From the NCBI RefSeq assembly GCF_025685545.1, contig NZ_JAGSYC010000026.1, forward strand, positions 682,001 to 746,000: a stretch of DNA of 64,000 nucleotides. Reading direction: 5' to 3'. The stretch comes from Granulicella paludicola. GTDB lineage: Bacteria > Acidobacteriota > Terriglobia > Terriglobales > Acidobacteriaceae. The position numbers and the translations under genes were made by a program. The notes beneath the pieces are model-generated. The model saw only the letters and a program-made list of their open reading frames with translations. It was not told the DNA's origin and made no database searches. Positions 44,869-54,600 of the stretch are shown here, in pieces. Position 1 is the stretch's first letter, and every line of letters starts with the position of its first letter.

Positions 44869-45825
44869 ATGACACGCAGAAGCTTTTTAGAGCAGGGTAC
44901 AGGGTTGGCGGCCGCGGCTGCGCTGGATGCAAAGGCGAAAGCTCAAGAGGCGGATGGCGTGAGTCGGACGACCGTGCCGCATGTCGTCGTGAAGCGCGTG
45001 AAGGCGGATGGCGTGACAGTGTTCTATCGGGAGGCTGGGCCAGTGGAGGCGCCGGTGATCCTGCTATTACACGGGTTCCCGACGTCGTCGTTTATGTACC
45101 GAGAACTGATGCCGCGACTTGCTGACAAGTTTCGCGTGATTGCTCCGGACCTGCCGGGATTTGGTTTTACGGAGGTGCCGACGGAACGTGGCTATCGGTA
45201 CACGTTCGATGCCCTCGCAAAGACGATAGAGGCATTTACGGAGGTGCTGCAGTTGAAGCAGTATGCGCTGTATGTGTTCGACTACGGCGCGCCGACAGGG
45301 TTGCGACTGGCGATGGCGCACCCGGAGCGAGTGACGGCGATCGTATCGCAGAACGGCAACGCGTACGAAGAGGGTCTGGGGGGCGCGTGGGCACCGATTC
45401 AAAAATATTGGCAGGAACCGACATCGGCGAATCGTGAGATCGTGCGGCAGGCCTTGAGCGGTGAGGGGTTGAAGGAGCAATACGTTTACGGCGTGCCGCG
45501 TCCGGAGCGGATTGCGCCGGAAGGCTACACGCTCGATGCGGCGATGATCCAGCGCCCGGGAAACATGGAAATCCAGCTAGACCTGTTCCTTGATTATGCG
45601 AATAACGTGAAGCTGTATCCAGAGTTCCAGCAGTACTTCCGCAAGCATCAGCCGCCTACCCTGGCGATCTGGGGTGAGCATGACCCTTTCTTTATTCCAG
45701 CGGGAGCGAAGGCGTTCCAGCGCGATAATCCGAAGGCGACCGTGCAATTTCTGGATACTGGGCACTTTGCGACGGAGACGCATGTTGTGGAGATTGCGGA
45801 GGCGATGCGGCGGTTTCTGAAGTAA
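44869..45825 (+). CDS. Tat-exported alpha/beta hydrolase, epoxide-hydrolase/dehalogenase type
   Basis: A 318-residue hydrolase. The N-terminus has a twin-arginine motif TRRSFLEQG followed by an Ala-rich stretch, suggesting Tat export; the hydrophobic part is short, so this is moderate. The alpha/beta fold shows HGFPTSSFMYRELM near 65 (HG oxyanion hole), a nucleophile elbow FDYGAPTG near 141 with Asp rather than Ser, WGEHDPFFIPAG near 267, and the base His in DTGHFATETHV near 297. Asp nucleophiles are usual for haloalkane dehalogenases and epoxide hydrolases. AGGAG lies 8 nt before the ATG. It is divergent from a CGNR regulator. Confidence 0.86.
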   Translation: MTRRSFLEQGTGLAAAAALDAKAKAQEADGVSRTTVPHVVVKRVKADGVTVFYREAGPVEAPVILLLHGFPTSSFMYRELMPRLADKFRVIAPDLPGFGFTEVPTERGYRYTFDALAKTIEAFTEVLQLKQYALYVFDYGAPTGLRLAMAHPERVTAIVSQNGNAYEEGLGGAWAPIQKYWQEPTSANREIVRQALSGEGLKEQYVYGVPRPERIAPEGYTLDAAMIQRPGNMEIQLDLFLDYANNVKLYPEFQQYFRKHQPPTLAIWGEHDPFFIPAGAKAFQRDNPKATVQFLDTGHFATETHVVEIAEAMRRFLK

Positions 45826-45831
45826 GGGTGA

Positions 45832-45862
45832 TACGGCTGTGCGAGGTGCTCGCACAGCCGTA
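45832..45862. terminator. 14-bp hairpin between hydrolase and malic enzyme genes
   Basis: A stem of 14 bp (TACGGCTGTGCGAG 45832-45845 with CTCGCACAGCCGTA 45849-45862) closes a GTG triloop, 7 nt after the hydrolase stop. It has no T-tract. It ends 17 nt before the malic enzyme ATG. It may act as a factor-dependent terminator, RNA 3' end or insulator. Confidence 0.6.
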
Positions 45863-45879
45863 GTAGGTAAAATGGACGG

Positions 45880-47595
45880 ATGGCGCGGACGAAAGCGAAT
45901 CCGGATGTTGTTGAGACGTCATTGACGGGGCTTGGCCTGTTGGGTACGCCGATCTTCAACAAAGGCACGGCGTTCCCTGAGAGCGAGCGCGATGCCTTTA
46001 GTCTCCACGGGCTGCTGCCTCCACAGGTAGGGACACTCGAGCAGCAGGTGGCGCGACGGTTGAAGGCGTTCCATGCCATTGCGCCGGCAGATGACCAAAG
46101 CACGGAAGCACAGTTTGCTCGCTACACGTTTATGCGCGATCTGCAGGACGTGAACGAGACGCTTTTCTATGCGCTGATTACGCAGAACGTGGCAGAGATG
46201 CTGCCGGTGGTCTACACGCCCTCAGTGGGCGTTGGCTGCGAGCGGTTTTCGGAGATCTGGCGGAAGCCGCGCGGCGTGTTCCTGAGCTATCCGAACATGG
46301 ACCGCATCGAGCGCATCCTGGGCCATCCGCGCTACGACGGCGTGCGCTGTATCGTAGTGTCGGACGGCGAGCGCATTCTTGGTCTCGGCGATCAGGGCGC
46401 GGGCGGCATGGGTATCCCGATCGGCAAGCTGGCGCTTTATACCGCACTGGCGGGGATTCATCCGCTGCAGTGCCTGCCGGTATTTCTGGATGTAGGTACG
46501 GACAACATCGACCGCATCACCGACCCGCTGTACCTCGGTTGGAAGGAGCGCCGCGTCCGTGGCGCGGAGTATGACGCTTTCGTTGACCGTTTCGTAAAGG
46601 TGGTGAAGCGTCGTTGGCCGCATGTGCTGCTGCAGTGGGAAGACTTTGCTGGAGCGAACGCGGCAAAGCTGCTGGGTCGATATCGCGACACGCTGCCGAG
46701 TTTTAATGACGATATTCAGGGCACGGCAGCGGTGGCGGTCGCGACCGTGCTGGCAGCGGTGAATGTCACCGGCGTGCCCTTGCCGCAGCAACGCTTTGTG
46801 GTGTTTGGATTCGGCTCGGCTGGGCTTGGTATTGCGGCACTGCTGACGCAGGCGCTGATGAAGGCGGGGTTGAACGAGGTCGAGGCGCGACGCTGCTTCT
46901 GGGCTGTCGATAAAGATGGTCTGCTGGTGGAGTGGGCGCAGGGAGTTCGGCCGGAGCAGGGAGCGTATACGCGAACCCAGGCCGAGGTGGAGGGCTGGGT
47001 CCGCGATGGCGACGGACGTATCAGTCTGCTGGAGGTAGTGCAGCGTGTCAAACCGACCGTGCTGCTGGGGGTTTCGGGGCAGCCGGGAGCGTTCAGTGAG
47101 GATGTGGTGCGGGCGATGGCTGGTGGAGTGTCGCGGCCTGCGATTCTGCCACTGTCGAACCCGACAAGTAAGTGCGAAGCTGCGCCAGACGACTTGATCC
47201 GTTGGAGCGAAGGCCGGGCGATTGTGGGTACGGGCAGCCCTTTCCCCCCCGTGAAATTCGCAGGGCGCGAGATGCGGATCGCGCAGACGAATAACTCCTA
47301 CATCTTCCCGGGACTCGCGCTCGGCATCGTGTGCTCCAAGGCCAGGCGGGTAAGCGACGGCATGATGATGGCTGCTGCCGAGGCGCTCGCTCGTCTGTCG
47401 CCGACCCGCACGGATAGCGCGGGGGGTCTGTTACCGCCGCTGGAGTCGTTGCGGAAGGTTTCAACCAGTGTGGCGGTGGCAGTGGGGCGCCAGGCGGCAC
47501 TGGAAGGGCTCGCTGCCGTAAAGGGCGAAAGCTTTGTGGAAGCCTTAAGAGCAAGCGTGTGGGAGCCGATATATCGTCCCTATAAACGTCGTTAG
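45880..47595 (+). CDS. maeA: NAD-dependent malic enzyme
   Basis: A 571-residue enzyme that oxidatively decarboxylates malate to pyruvate. Large-type malic enzyme features: the Tyr-containing YTPSVGVGCERFSEIWRKPRG region near 110, GDQGAGGMGIPIGKLALY near 170 with Lys, and ESDGRRLWNG-like metal region replaced here by VLLQWEDFAGANAAKLL near 245 then FNDDIQGTAAVAVA near 275. The NAD fold is FGFGSAGLGIAALL near 308, and SNPTSKCEA near 428. TAAAAT (45868-45873) ends 6 nt before the ATG, a leaderless-type start just after a hairpin. It is monocistronic. Confidence 0.93.
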   Translation: MARTKANPDVVETSLTGLGLLGTPIFNKGTAFPESERDAFSLHGLLPPQVGTLEQQVARRLKAFHAIAPADDQSTEAQFARYTFMRDLQDVNETLFYALITQNVAEMLPVVYTPSVGVGCERFSEIWRKPRGVFLSYPNMDRIERILGHPRYDGVRCIVVSDGERILGLGDQGAGGMGIPIGKLALYTALAGIHPLQCLPVFLDVGTDNIDRITDPLYLGWKERRVRGAEYDAFVDRFVKVVKRRWPHVLLQWEDFAGANAAKLLGRYRDTLPSFNDDIQGTAAVAVATVLAAVNVTGVPLPQQRFVVFGFGSAGLGIAALLTQALMKAGLNEVEARRCFWAVDKDGLLVEWAQGVRPEQGAYTRTQAEVEGWVRDGDGRISLLEVVQRVKPTVLLGVSGQPGAFSEDVVRAMAGGVSRPAILPLSNPTSKCEAAPDDLIRWSEGRAIVGTGSPFPPVKFAGREMRIAQTNNSYIFPGLALGIVCSKARRVSDGMMMAAAEALARLSPTRTDSAGGLLPPLESLRKVSTSVAVAVGRQAALEGLAAVKGESFVEALRASVWEPIYRPYKRR

Positions 47596-47629
47596 GGCGA
47601 AGCACCCGCTCTCCACGCGCCCGCTTCTC

Positions 47630-49396
47630 TCAATACTTGTAGACGCGGGCCTCCCACGCGGCCAGGTGTAGCGTCGTCGTGTCCGCCTCGGTGGTTACAC
47701 TGTTTGCCAGCAGAAGCCTTCCGCTCGCCATCGGCAACGTGTACGTCACAGGCGTCTTCGACATATTGAGTACGACAAGATAATGGTCGTTGTTCAGTGT
47801 GCGCGTATAGGCGAAGACCTGCGCGTGCGCGGGGTCCAAGTCTTTGTAATCACCATAGACCAGCGCCGGAGACTTATGGCGCAGAGCAATCATCTGCTGC
47901 GTGTAGTGGTAAATCGAGTTTTTGTCGGCGAGTTCTTGTGCGGCGTTGATCTCCACGTAGTTCGGGTTCACAGCGAGCCATGGCTTCGCTGCCGTCGTGA
48001 AGCCCGCATTCGCGGAGGCGTTCCACTGCATCGGCGTACGCGCATTGTCGCGGCTGGTGTGCCGCAGGTTCTTGATGAAAGAGTCAACAGGAACATGGCC
48101 AGTTAGTACATCGGCCTTATACGCGTTCTTCACTTCGATGTCGTCGAATTGGCTGATGTCGGTGAAGGGGTAGTTGGTCATACCGAGTTCGTCGCCTTGA
48201 TAAAGAAACGGCGTTCCGCGCATGGTGAGCAGCAGTGTGGCTATGAGCTTGGCGGAGGGAACGCGGAACTGGGGTGAGTCGTCGCCGAAGCTGGAGACGA
48301 GGCGCGGGTTGTCGTGGTTTGAGAGGAACACCGTGTCCCAGCTATGGGCGTCCAGCGCCTTCGCGTGGTCGGCGTAGATGGCTTTGAACGCAGGCAGCGT
48401 CCACGTCTTGTATTCGTGCCCGTCGCGGTTGATGCGGACAGCATCGAAGTTGAAGATCATGTTGAGCTCATGTCGGCGTTCATCTACGATCTTCGGGGTT
48501 CCGGCGAGATCTATCCCTAAAGCTTCGCCCACGGTCATGGTGTCGTACTTTGAGAGGGCCTCGCGATTCATCTCCTGCAGGTACTCATCGCGGTGCGGGC
48601 CGTTGGCTAGGGTAGGCACGTAGTTCTGATCGAGGGGCAGGTCGGGAAGGCCGACGGGCTTGGAAATAAGTGGGATCACATCCATGCGGAAGCCATCGAC
48701 ACCCTTGTCGAGCCAGAAGCGCATAAGCGAATAAACCTCCTGGCGGACCTTCGGATTATCCCAGTTCAGGTCAGGCTGCTTGGCGGCGAACAGATGCAAA
48801 TAAAACTGGTTAGTGGTGGGATCGAGCTGCCACGCCGAGCCGGAGAAGAAGCTGGGCCAGTTGTTCGGTGGGAGCGGATGGGAAGGGTCGGCGGGATTCG
48901 GCTTGCCATCGCGCCAGAAGTAGAAGTCGCGATGGGGGTTGTCCTTGGAGAGGCGTGATTGCTTGAACCACTCATGCTCGTCAGAGGTATGGTTCACCAC
49001 AAGGTCGATGATGAGGCGCATGTGGCGCTTGTGGATACCGGCGAGCAGGCGGTCGAAGTCGGCCATAGTGCCGAACTCTTTCATTACCTTGCGATAGTCA
49101 CGAATGTCGTAGCCGTTGTCGGCGTTGGGCGAGTCATAATGCGGAGACAGCCAGACAACGTTGATCCCCAGCTGCTGCAGATAGTCGAGCTTGGCAGTGA
49201 TCCCGTTGAGGTCGCCGACACCGTCGCCGTTGGAATCATTAAAGGAACGGGGATAGACCTGATAAACGACAGCGTCCTTCCACCAGGCGGTGCGATAGCC
49301 GTTGATAAGGGTGGTGGGTGCAGTCACGGTCTGAGCGTGGCAAAGAAGGGGTAAAGCAGATGCGAGCGAGAGTACGGCGGCAGCAAGAGTTTTCAT
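47630..49396 (-). CDS. Secreted GH13 alpha-glucosidase
   Basis: A 588-residue enzyme of glycoside hydrolase family 13, oligo-1,6-glucosidase / alpha-glucosidase type. The signal peptide is residues 1-21. Seen: VVNHTSDEHEW near 135 (region I), GFRMDVIPLI with nucleophile Asp near 232 (region II), VGEALG with acid Glu near 292 (region III), and FLSNHDNPRLVSSFG near 359 (region IV). All catalytic residues are in place. It probably cleaves malto- or isomalto-oligosaccharides or sucrose outside the cytoplasm. TACCAT lies 8 nt before the ATG. Confidence 0.92.
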   Translation of the reverse strand: MKTLAAAVLSLASALPLLCHAQTVTAPTTLINGYRTAWWKDAVVYQVYPRSFNDSNGDGVGDLNGITAKLDYLQQLGINVVWLSPHYDSPNADNGYDIRDYRKVMKEFGTMADFDRLLAGIHKRHMRLIIDLVVNHTSDEHEWFKQSRLSKDNPHRDFYFWRDGKPNPADPSHPLPPNNWPSFFSGSAWQLDPTTNQFYLHLFAAKQPDLNWDNPKVRQEVYSLMRFWLDKGVDGFRMDVIPLISKPVGLPDLPLDQNYVPTLANGPHRDEYLQEMNREALSKYDTMTVGEALGIDLAGTPKIVDERRHELNMIFNFDAVRINRDGHEYKTWTLPAFKAIYADHAKALDAHSWDTVFLSNHDNPRLVSSFGDDSPQFRVPSAKLIATLLLTMRGTPFLYQGDELGMTNYPFTDISQFDDIEVKNAYKADVLTGHVPVDSFIKNLRHTSRDNARTPMQWNASANAGFTTAAKPWLAVNPNYVEINAAQELADKNSIYHYTQQMIALRHKSPALVYGDYKDLDPAHAQVFAYTRTLNNDHYLVVLNMSKTPVTYTLPMASGRLLLANSVTTEADTTTLHLAAWEARVYKY

Positions 49397-49441
49397 CGCT
49401 GCCGATGGTACATCTCGCTCGCATGAATGGTGAAATGTCTC

Positions 49442-49768
49442 TTAGCGATTGAGGTCGTGAATGGCCTGACCCGCAGCCTGAGCCACTTTACCTGCCGCGT
49501 CCTTCACGAAGCCGGTAGCCTCATCGACAACGCCATCATCATGTAGGTCCTGATCGCCGGTGAGCTTGCCAGCGGTCTGCTTCACCTTGCCGGAGATCGT
49601 ATCGCCGATACTGCTGACGCGCTTGTCTACACCCCAGCGGGCGGTGCCGCGGGCTGCGTCTTCGAGGGTGTCATTGCCGGTGGCGTATTCGGGGCCGGGC
49701 GTATTCAGGACGATGTAAGCGGCGACGGCAGCGCCGGAGGCGATAGCAAGAATCCAGGGAAGCTTCAT
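49442..49768 (-). CDS. CsbD-like small protein
   Basis: A 108-residue protein with an N-terminal hydrophobic helix (residues 3-20, ILAIASGAAVAAYIVL), then a hydrophilic, helical region with repeated K/G/D-type segments: GKVKQTAGKLTGDQDLHD near 63 and FVKDAAGKVAQAAGQAIHD near 85. The pattern recalls CsbD general-stress proteins, here membrane-anchored. ATG 49768 is chosen because GGAG is upstream and the hydrophobic helix starts directly. It lies downstream of the alpha-glucosidase region but is separated from it by 45 nt and may have its own promoter. Confidence 0.65.
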   Translation of the reverse strand: MKLPWILAIASGAAVAAYIVLNTPGPEYATGNDTLEDAARGTARWGVDKRVSSIGDTISGKVKQTAGKLTGDQDLHDDGVVDEATGFVKDAAGKVAQAAGQAIHDLNR

Positions 49769-49854
49769 AAAAGTTGTCTCCAGCTGTTTGAGATGCACGG
49801 TGTGGTCTCCGCGTTGGGCTGGGTCTATGGGATTCAAGCCTAGAATTGAGTCTT

Positions 49855-51072
49855 ATGGCGGATAGAACGAACGAGTTTGATGTGGTGGTGCTGGGCGCAG
49901 GCGCGGCGGGAATGATGTGCGCCTTCGAAGCCGGGAGGCGTGGCCGGCGGGTGCTGCTGCTGGACAACGGCGACAAGGTCGGGCGAAAGATTCTGATCTC
50001 GGGAGGAGGCCGCTGCAACTTCACGAATATCCATGCGAAGCCGGAGAACTACCTGAGCGAAAATCCCCACTTCGCGCGGTCGGCGATGGCGCGGTTTACT
50101 CCAGCAGACATGGTCGCGCTGGTGCAAAAACACGGGATCAGGTATCACGAGAAAACGTTAGGGCAGCTGTTCTGCGATGACTCGGCACGGCAGGTCGTCG
50201 TACTTCTGGAAACGGAGTGTAAAGAGGCTGGAGTGGTTACGCGGTGCGGGGTGAATGTGGGAACGGTCACTCGCGAAGCAATCGGATTCAAGTTGACGAC
50301 CGATGCGGGCGAGCTTCATTGCGGGGCTGTAGTCGTGGCGACGGGCGGATTGTCGATCCCCAAGATGGGTGCGACGGCCTTTGGGTATGAGCTGGCTAAG
50401 CAGTTCGGGCATAGCGTCATCGACCCGCGTGCCGGACTGGTGCCGCTCGTGTTCGGAGTGGAGGACCGCGAGCGCTGGTGCGATCTGGCAGGGGTGGCGT
50501 TTGAAGTGGTGGCGCGGGGAGAAAGTCCAACCAAGGACGACAAGCCCAAGAAAAAGCTGAGGACGCCGGAGTTCCGCGAGGCATTGTTGGTGACCCATCG
50601 TGGCGTGAGCGGGCCAGCAGTATTGCAGGCTTCTTCGTACTGGCGGCCGGGAGGGACCGTGACCTTCGATGTGGCGCCGGGCCGCGAGGTGTTCCGACCC
50701 CTGCTTGATAAGAATGCGCGTCGCGACGAGGCAAGTTTGTTTGCTGCGTTACGAGGGGTGTTGCCGCAGCGGATGGCAGAGCGCTGGGTGGCGACTCTGC
50801 CGGAACATGACTGGACGAACGCCGGGCTCGCGCGGCTGGAAAGCGAGCTACATGCCTGGACGCTGCGACCGGACGGGAGCGAGGGCTTCGCGAAAGCCGA
50901 GGTCACGGTGGGCGGAGTGAACACAGATGAGCTGAACTCGCAGACCATGGAGAGCAAGCGTGTGAAGGGGCTCTACCTCATCGGCGAGGTAGTGGATGTG
51001 ACGGGCTGGCTTGGTGGTTACAACTTCCAGTGGGCCTGGGCGAGTGCCGTGGCTGCTGGACGAAGCCTATAG
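49855..51072 (+). CDS. BaiN/YhiN-like flavoprotein (HI0933 family)
   Basis: A 405-residue FAD-binding oxidoreductase. The Rossmann start is VVVLGAGAAGMMCAFEAGRRG near 11, followed by the signature ISGGGRCNFTNIH near 48, a Cys-containing GGLSIPKMGATAFGYELAK near 165-183, and a C-terminal FAD stretch LYLIGEVVDVTGWLGGYNFQWAWASA near 372-397. Length matches the family. Proposed roles include reductive steps on steroid-like or flavin substrates (BaiN in clostridia), but most members are uncharacterised. TAGAAT lies 8 nt before ATG 49855. Confidence 0.9.
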   Translation: MADRTNEFDVVVLGAGAAGMMCAFEAGRRGRRVLLLDNGDKVGRKILISGGGRCNFTNIHAKPENYLSENPHFARSAMARFTPADMVALVQKHGIRYHEKTLGQLFCDDSARQVVVLLETECKEAGVVTRCGVNVGTVTREAIGFKLTTDAGELHCGAVVVATGGLSIPKMGATAFGYELAKQFGHSVIDPRAGLVPLVFGVEDRERWCDLAGVAFEVVARGESPTKDDKPKKKLRTPEFREALLVTHRGVSGPAVLQASSYWRPGGTVTFDVAPGREVFRPLLDKNARRDEASLFAALRGVLPQRMAERWVATLPEHDWTNAGLARLESELHAWTLRPDGSEGFAKAEVTVGGVNTDELNSQTMESKRVKGLYLIGEVVDVTGWLGGYNFQWAWASAVAAGRSL

Positions 51073-51081
51073 AGGCGAGGG

Positions 51082-51588
51082 CTAGTCGTGAACAGAGTCT
51101 TTCGCCTGCTCTGCGGGGATGGGCGCGCCGGGCAAACGAGGCATGATCCATCGCGAGATGAAGACGAGTACAAAGTACGCGACAACGGCTTCGAGCGCGA
51201 GTAGCGGAAGTCCCGCTCCGCAAGCCATGCCGATACCCGTCACGAGCCAGATCGTAGCCGCTGTGGTAAGTCCTTTGACGCGGTCGTCGTGGACGAAGAT
51301 CAGTCCCGCGCCGATGAAGCCGATGCCGGTGACAATCTGTGCGGCGACGCGCGAGGGATCGAGGACGACGCGGCCATCAACAAGGACATCGCTGAAGCCG
51401 TACTTGGAGATAAGCACGAAGAGAGCGGCGGAGGTGCCGACGACGGTGTAGGTGCGCAGGCCTGCGCTCTTGTGGCGGATTTCACGTTCAATTCCGATGA
51501 TGGCCGAGAGCACGAACGCTGCAGCGAGCTCCGCAATCTGAAGAAGACCCTGCCCGTTGCTATTGCCCGCGCTACCCCAAAGATGCAT
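51082..51588 (-). CDS. MgtC/SapB family membrane protein
   Basis: A 168-residue inner-membrane protein with four or five helices. MgtC signature regions: [33 protein letters not shown] near 22-54 with the GIERE motif, and [30 protein letters not shown] near 86-115. MgtC proteins help survive low Mg2+ and modulate F-ATPase or phosphate signalling; the soluble C-terminal regulatory domain of some members is absent here. TACAAT lies 6 nt before the ATG, within the 21-nt gap after the giant surface gene, suggesting its own promoter. Confidence 0.9.
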   Translation of the reverse strand: MHLWGSAGNSNGQGLLQIAELAAAFVLSAIIGIEREIRHKSAGLRTYTVVGTSAALFVLISKYGFSDVLVDGRVVLDPSRVAAQIVTGIGFIGAGLIFVHDDRVKGLTTAATIWLVTGIGMACGAGLPLLALEAVVAYFVLVFISRWIMPRLPGAPIPAEQAKDSVHD

Positions 51589-51609
51589 GGAGAGATTGTA
51601 GACCTGCGA

Positions 51610-54600
51610 CTACTGCACGGTGAGAGTAAGGGGAACGCTGTGCGTCAGGCCGTCTGCCGTCGCGCTGATGCTGAGGTTGTAGCTGCCGGTGGGCGTGGGC
51701 TTGGTGGGATTGGACGGGCCGCTCGTCGGCGGAATGATGCGGGTACCGGTGCAGCCAGCAAGAAGAACGAGGACCAGAGAGCAGGGAGTCAGGAGGACGA
51801 ATTTGCACCGAGCGAGGCTCCGACGTCGCAGTGTAAACGGTAGCGTCAGGAATAGCAGTGCCAGGTAGAAGGTGCGCGGAGTGTGGAGCGAGGCTGTTGC
51901 TGCCGTCGTGACGACGGTGACGGTAAGGGGCGTGGTGTTGCCGAGTGAAGCCGCGGGCGGTGTAATCGTGCAGGTGCTGTAGGTGGGCGCTCCGGTGCAG
52001 GTGAGAGCGATATTGCCAGTGAGGCTGGCAAGGGAGCTTAGCTGCAGGGTATAGGTGGTAGTAGCACCGGCCTTGAGAGTGGCCGCGGCAGAGCCTGTGG
52101 AGACGAGCACGAAGTCGATGCCAGTACCGCTGAGCGCAACGGTCTGTGTTGCGATAGCCGCGTTGGTGCTGAGGGTGAGAGCCCCATCGAGTGGGCCGCT
52201 TGTTGTTGGCGTGAAGACGAGGGTGTAGGTGCAAGTGGCTCCGGCGGCCAGGGTTGAGTTGCAGGTGGTAGAGGCAAGGGTAAAGTTCACCGAAAGTGCG
52301 GTGTTGGAGATCGCGAGCGGCAGGCCGCCATTATTAGTCAGCGTAACGGTCTGTGCTGGCGAGGCGAGCGAAACGCCGGTGTCTGAGAAAGATAGCGCAC
52401 TCGGAGAGAGGGACACACCAGGAGGCGCCACGCCAGTCCCGGTGACTGTTATCGTCTGCGAACGAAACTGATCGGTTAGGGTAACGGTCGCCGAGCGCGT
52501 GCCAACCGCTGTGGGTGTGAACACGATACTCAACGCGCAGGTAGTGCCTGCTGAGAGGGAGTTGCCGCAACTGCTTGTGAGAGCGAAGTCGCCGGGTGTA
52601 ATGCTGGCGTTAATCAGGGTAAGAGCCACGCCTCCCGCGTTGGTGAGCGTAACCTGCTGCGCTGCGCCGCTGATGTTGAGTTGTTGCGCCGGAAAGGTGA
52701 GCGCGCTGCTGGAGAGGGTATCCGTTGCCGGGGCGTTGCCGGTACCTGTCAGCGTTGCCGTTTGCATGCCTGCTGAGTCAGTCAGGGAGAGCACGGCATT
52801 GCGGGCACCCGCCGCGGAGGGCGTAAAGCTGATGGAGACTGCGCAAGCGGTCTGGGGAGCTAGCGTGCTGGTGCACGTATTGGCTACGAAGGTGAAGTCG
52901 CTTGCGTTCGTGCCGGTGATGGTTGGCGCTTGCAGATTTGCGGTTGTGCCGCCGTTATTAGCAATGCTGATGATCTGCGAAGGGTCGGACTGATTGACGA
53001 CAACGGCTGCGAAGGTGAGCGAGGTGGGCGTGAAGACGACACTCGGAGCGCTCGTACCTGTGCCGCTGAGTGGAACGAGGTCCTGCCCCGTGGGAATGTT
53101 CGCGTAGATGTTGAGCCGTCCGAGACGGTTGCCTGTCGTCGTTGGGTTGAAGGTGATCTGCACCGCGCACGTCGCGTTTACGGGAAGTGTCTGCTGCGAG
53201 CACGTGTCGCTGGCGATGGCAAAATCACCAGAGATCGTGAGCGTGGCAAAGACGGCGGGTGCATTGCCACTACTGGTTAAAGTGAGGGTCTGCGCCGCAG
53301 ACTGAGTGGAGACCTGCGTGGCAGGGAAGGTCAGTGTCGAAGCTGAGAGCGTGAGGGCGGGTAGCGTGGGGCTGCTGGCGGTGAGGAGTGGCGTCTGCCA
53401 GAGCCCTCGGCCATAGGTTGCTGCGCGCAACATGCCGGTAAGGCCGGTACCGGTAGCCATGTTGGCTGCGGTTTGCATGGCGATCACCGGCGCGTTGGGT
53501 AGTCCGGTTCCGAGCAGTGACCAGCAGTTCGTAGTGGGGCAGGTATTGACGGTCTGCGTCACGTAGACGCCGGTGTCGAGCGCGAGGTAGACAGTGTTGG
53601 CGTCGTTGGGGTCGACGGCAACGGCGTTTGCCGGGGCGTCGGGCAGGTTTGCAGAAAGGTTAATCCAGTGCGCGCCGAAGTCGGTGGAGCGGTAGAGGTG
53701 CGGATAGCCGAACCCCATGATCGTGGCATACACCGTCGCGCCGCTCGCGTCGTGAGGGTCAGCGGCGAGGGAAGAGATGTCGAAGGCCGCCGGATTGAAG
53801 AGGTTCGCGTCCGCTAGATCGTTGGTGACGGGCGACGTGGCGATGTCCCGCCAGATGGGCGCAGTGTTGGCGGTGGTGGTGACGAAGAGATGTCCGGCAA
53901 GGGTGCTGCCGCCGTCGAGCGCACCGCTCAGTCCCGAATAGAGAACGGATGAGCCAGAGAACTGCGGATTGCTGCTGACGGTGCTGGGGCCGGCGGCGGC
54001 GAGTGAGCGGATGAAGGGGCTGGTGGAGGTGCACGGCGTGCCGCTATTGTTCAGTGAGGGGCTGATGGCGTTGGCGGTGGACCAGGTCGTGCCGGTAGCT
54101 GCCGGCCCTCTCCAGATGCGGCAGGTGGCGACGAGCAGGTTCGTCGTAAGTGCGGGGTCCAGAAGTGACGGTGCATCGAGCAGGCTGGCGTCGTAGGCAG
54201 TCTGTGGTGCGCCGATGGTTGCGGGAGGTAGGAAGCTGGCCGCTGTGCAAGCCGAACCCATTGGGCAAAGGGCAAGGTTCACGCCTGCTCCGATGGTGAG
54301 CAGCCAGTTATTCGGCGTATTGGGGTCGAGCAGCGGATAGCCACCTTCGCCCGCAGATAACTGCGGCCATACCGTAAGCGCAGAGGCGGTGCTGGTGGCC
54401 GCAGAGCCGTTTGCGCCGAGACCTGCGAGCAATGTGTTGGGATCAGAAGGATGTTGTGCAAAGTTGACGACCTCAGCGAGTGAACCGCTGAAGCCCGCGT
54501 TGAGATTGTCGAAGTGTGTGATGTCCGACGCTGAGCACGTAGGGCCGGTTTCGGCAACGCCATCGAGCGAGCGCCAGAGGCCGCCATCGTTGCCAAGATA

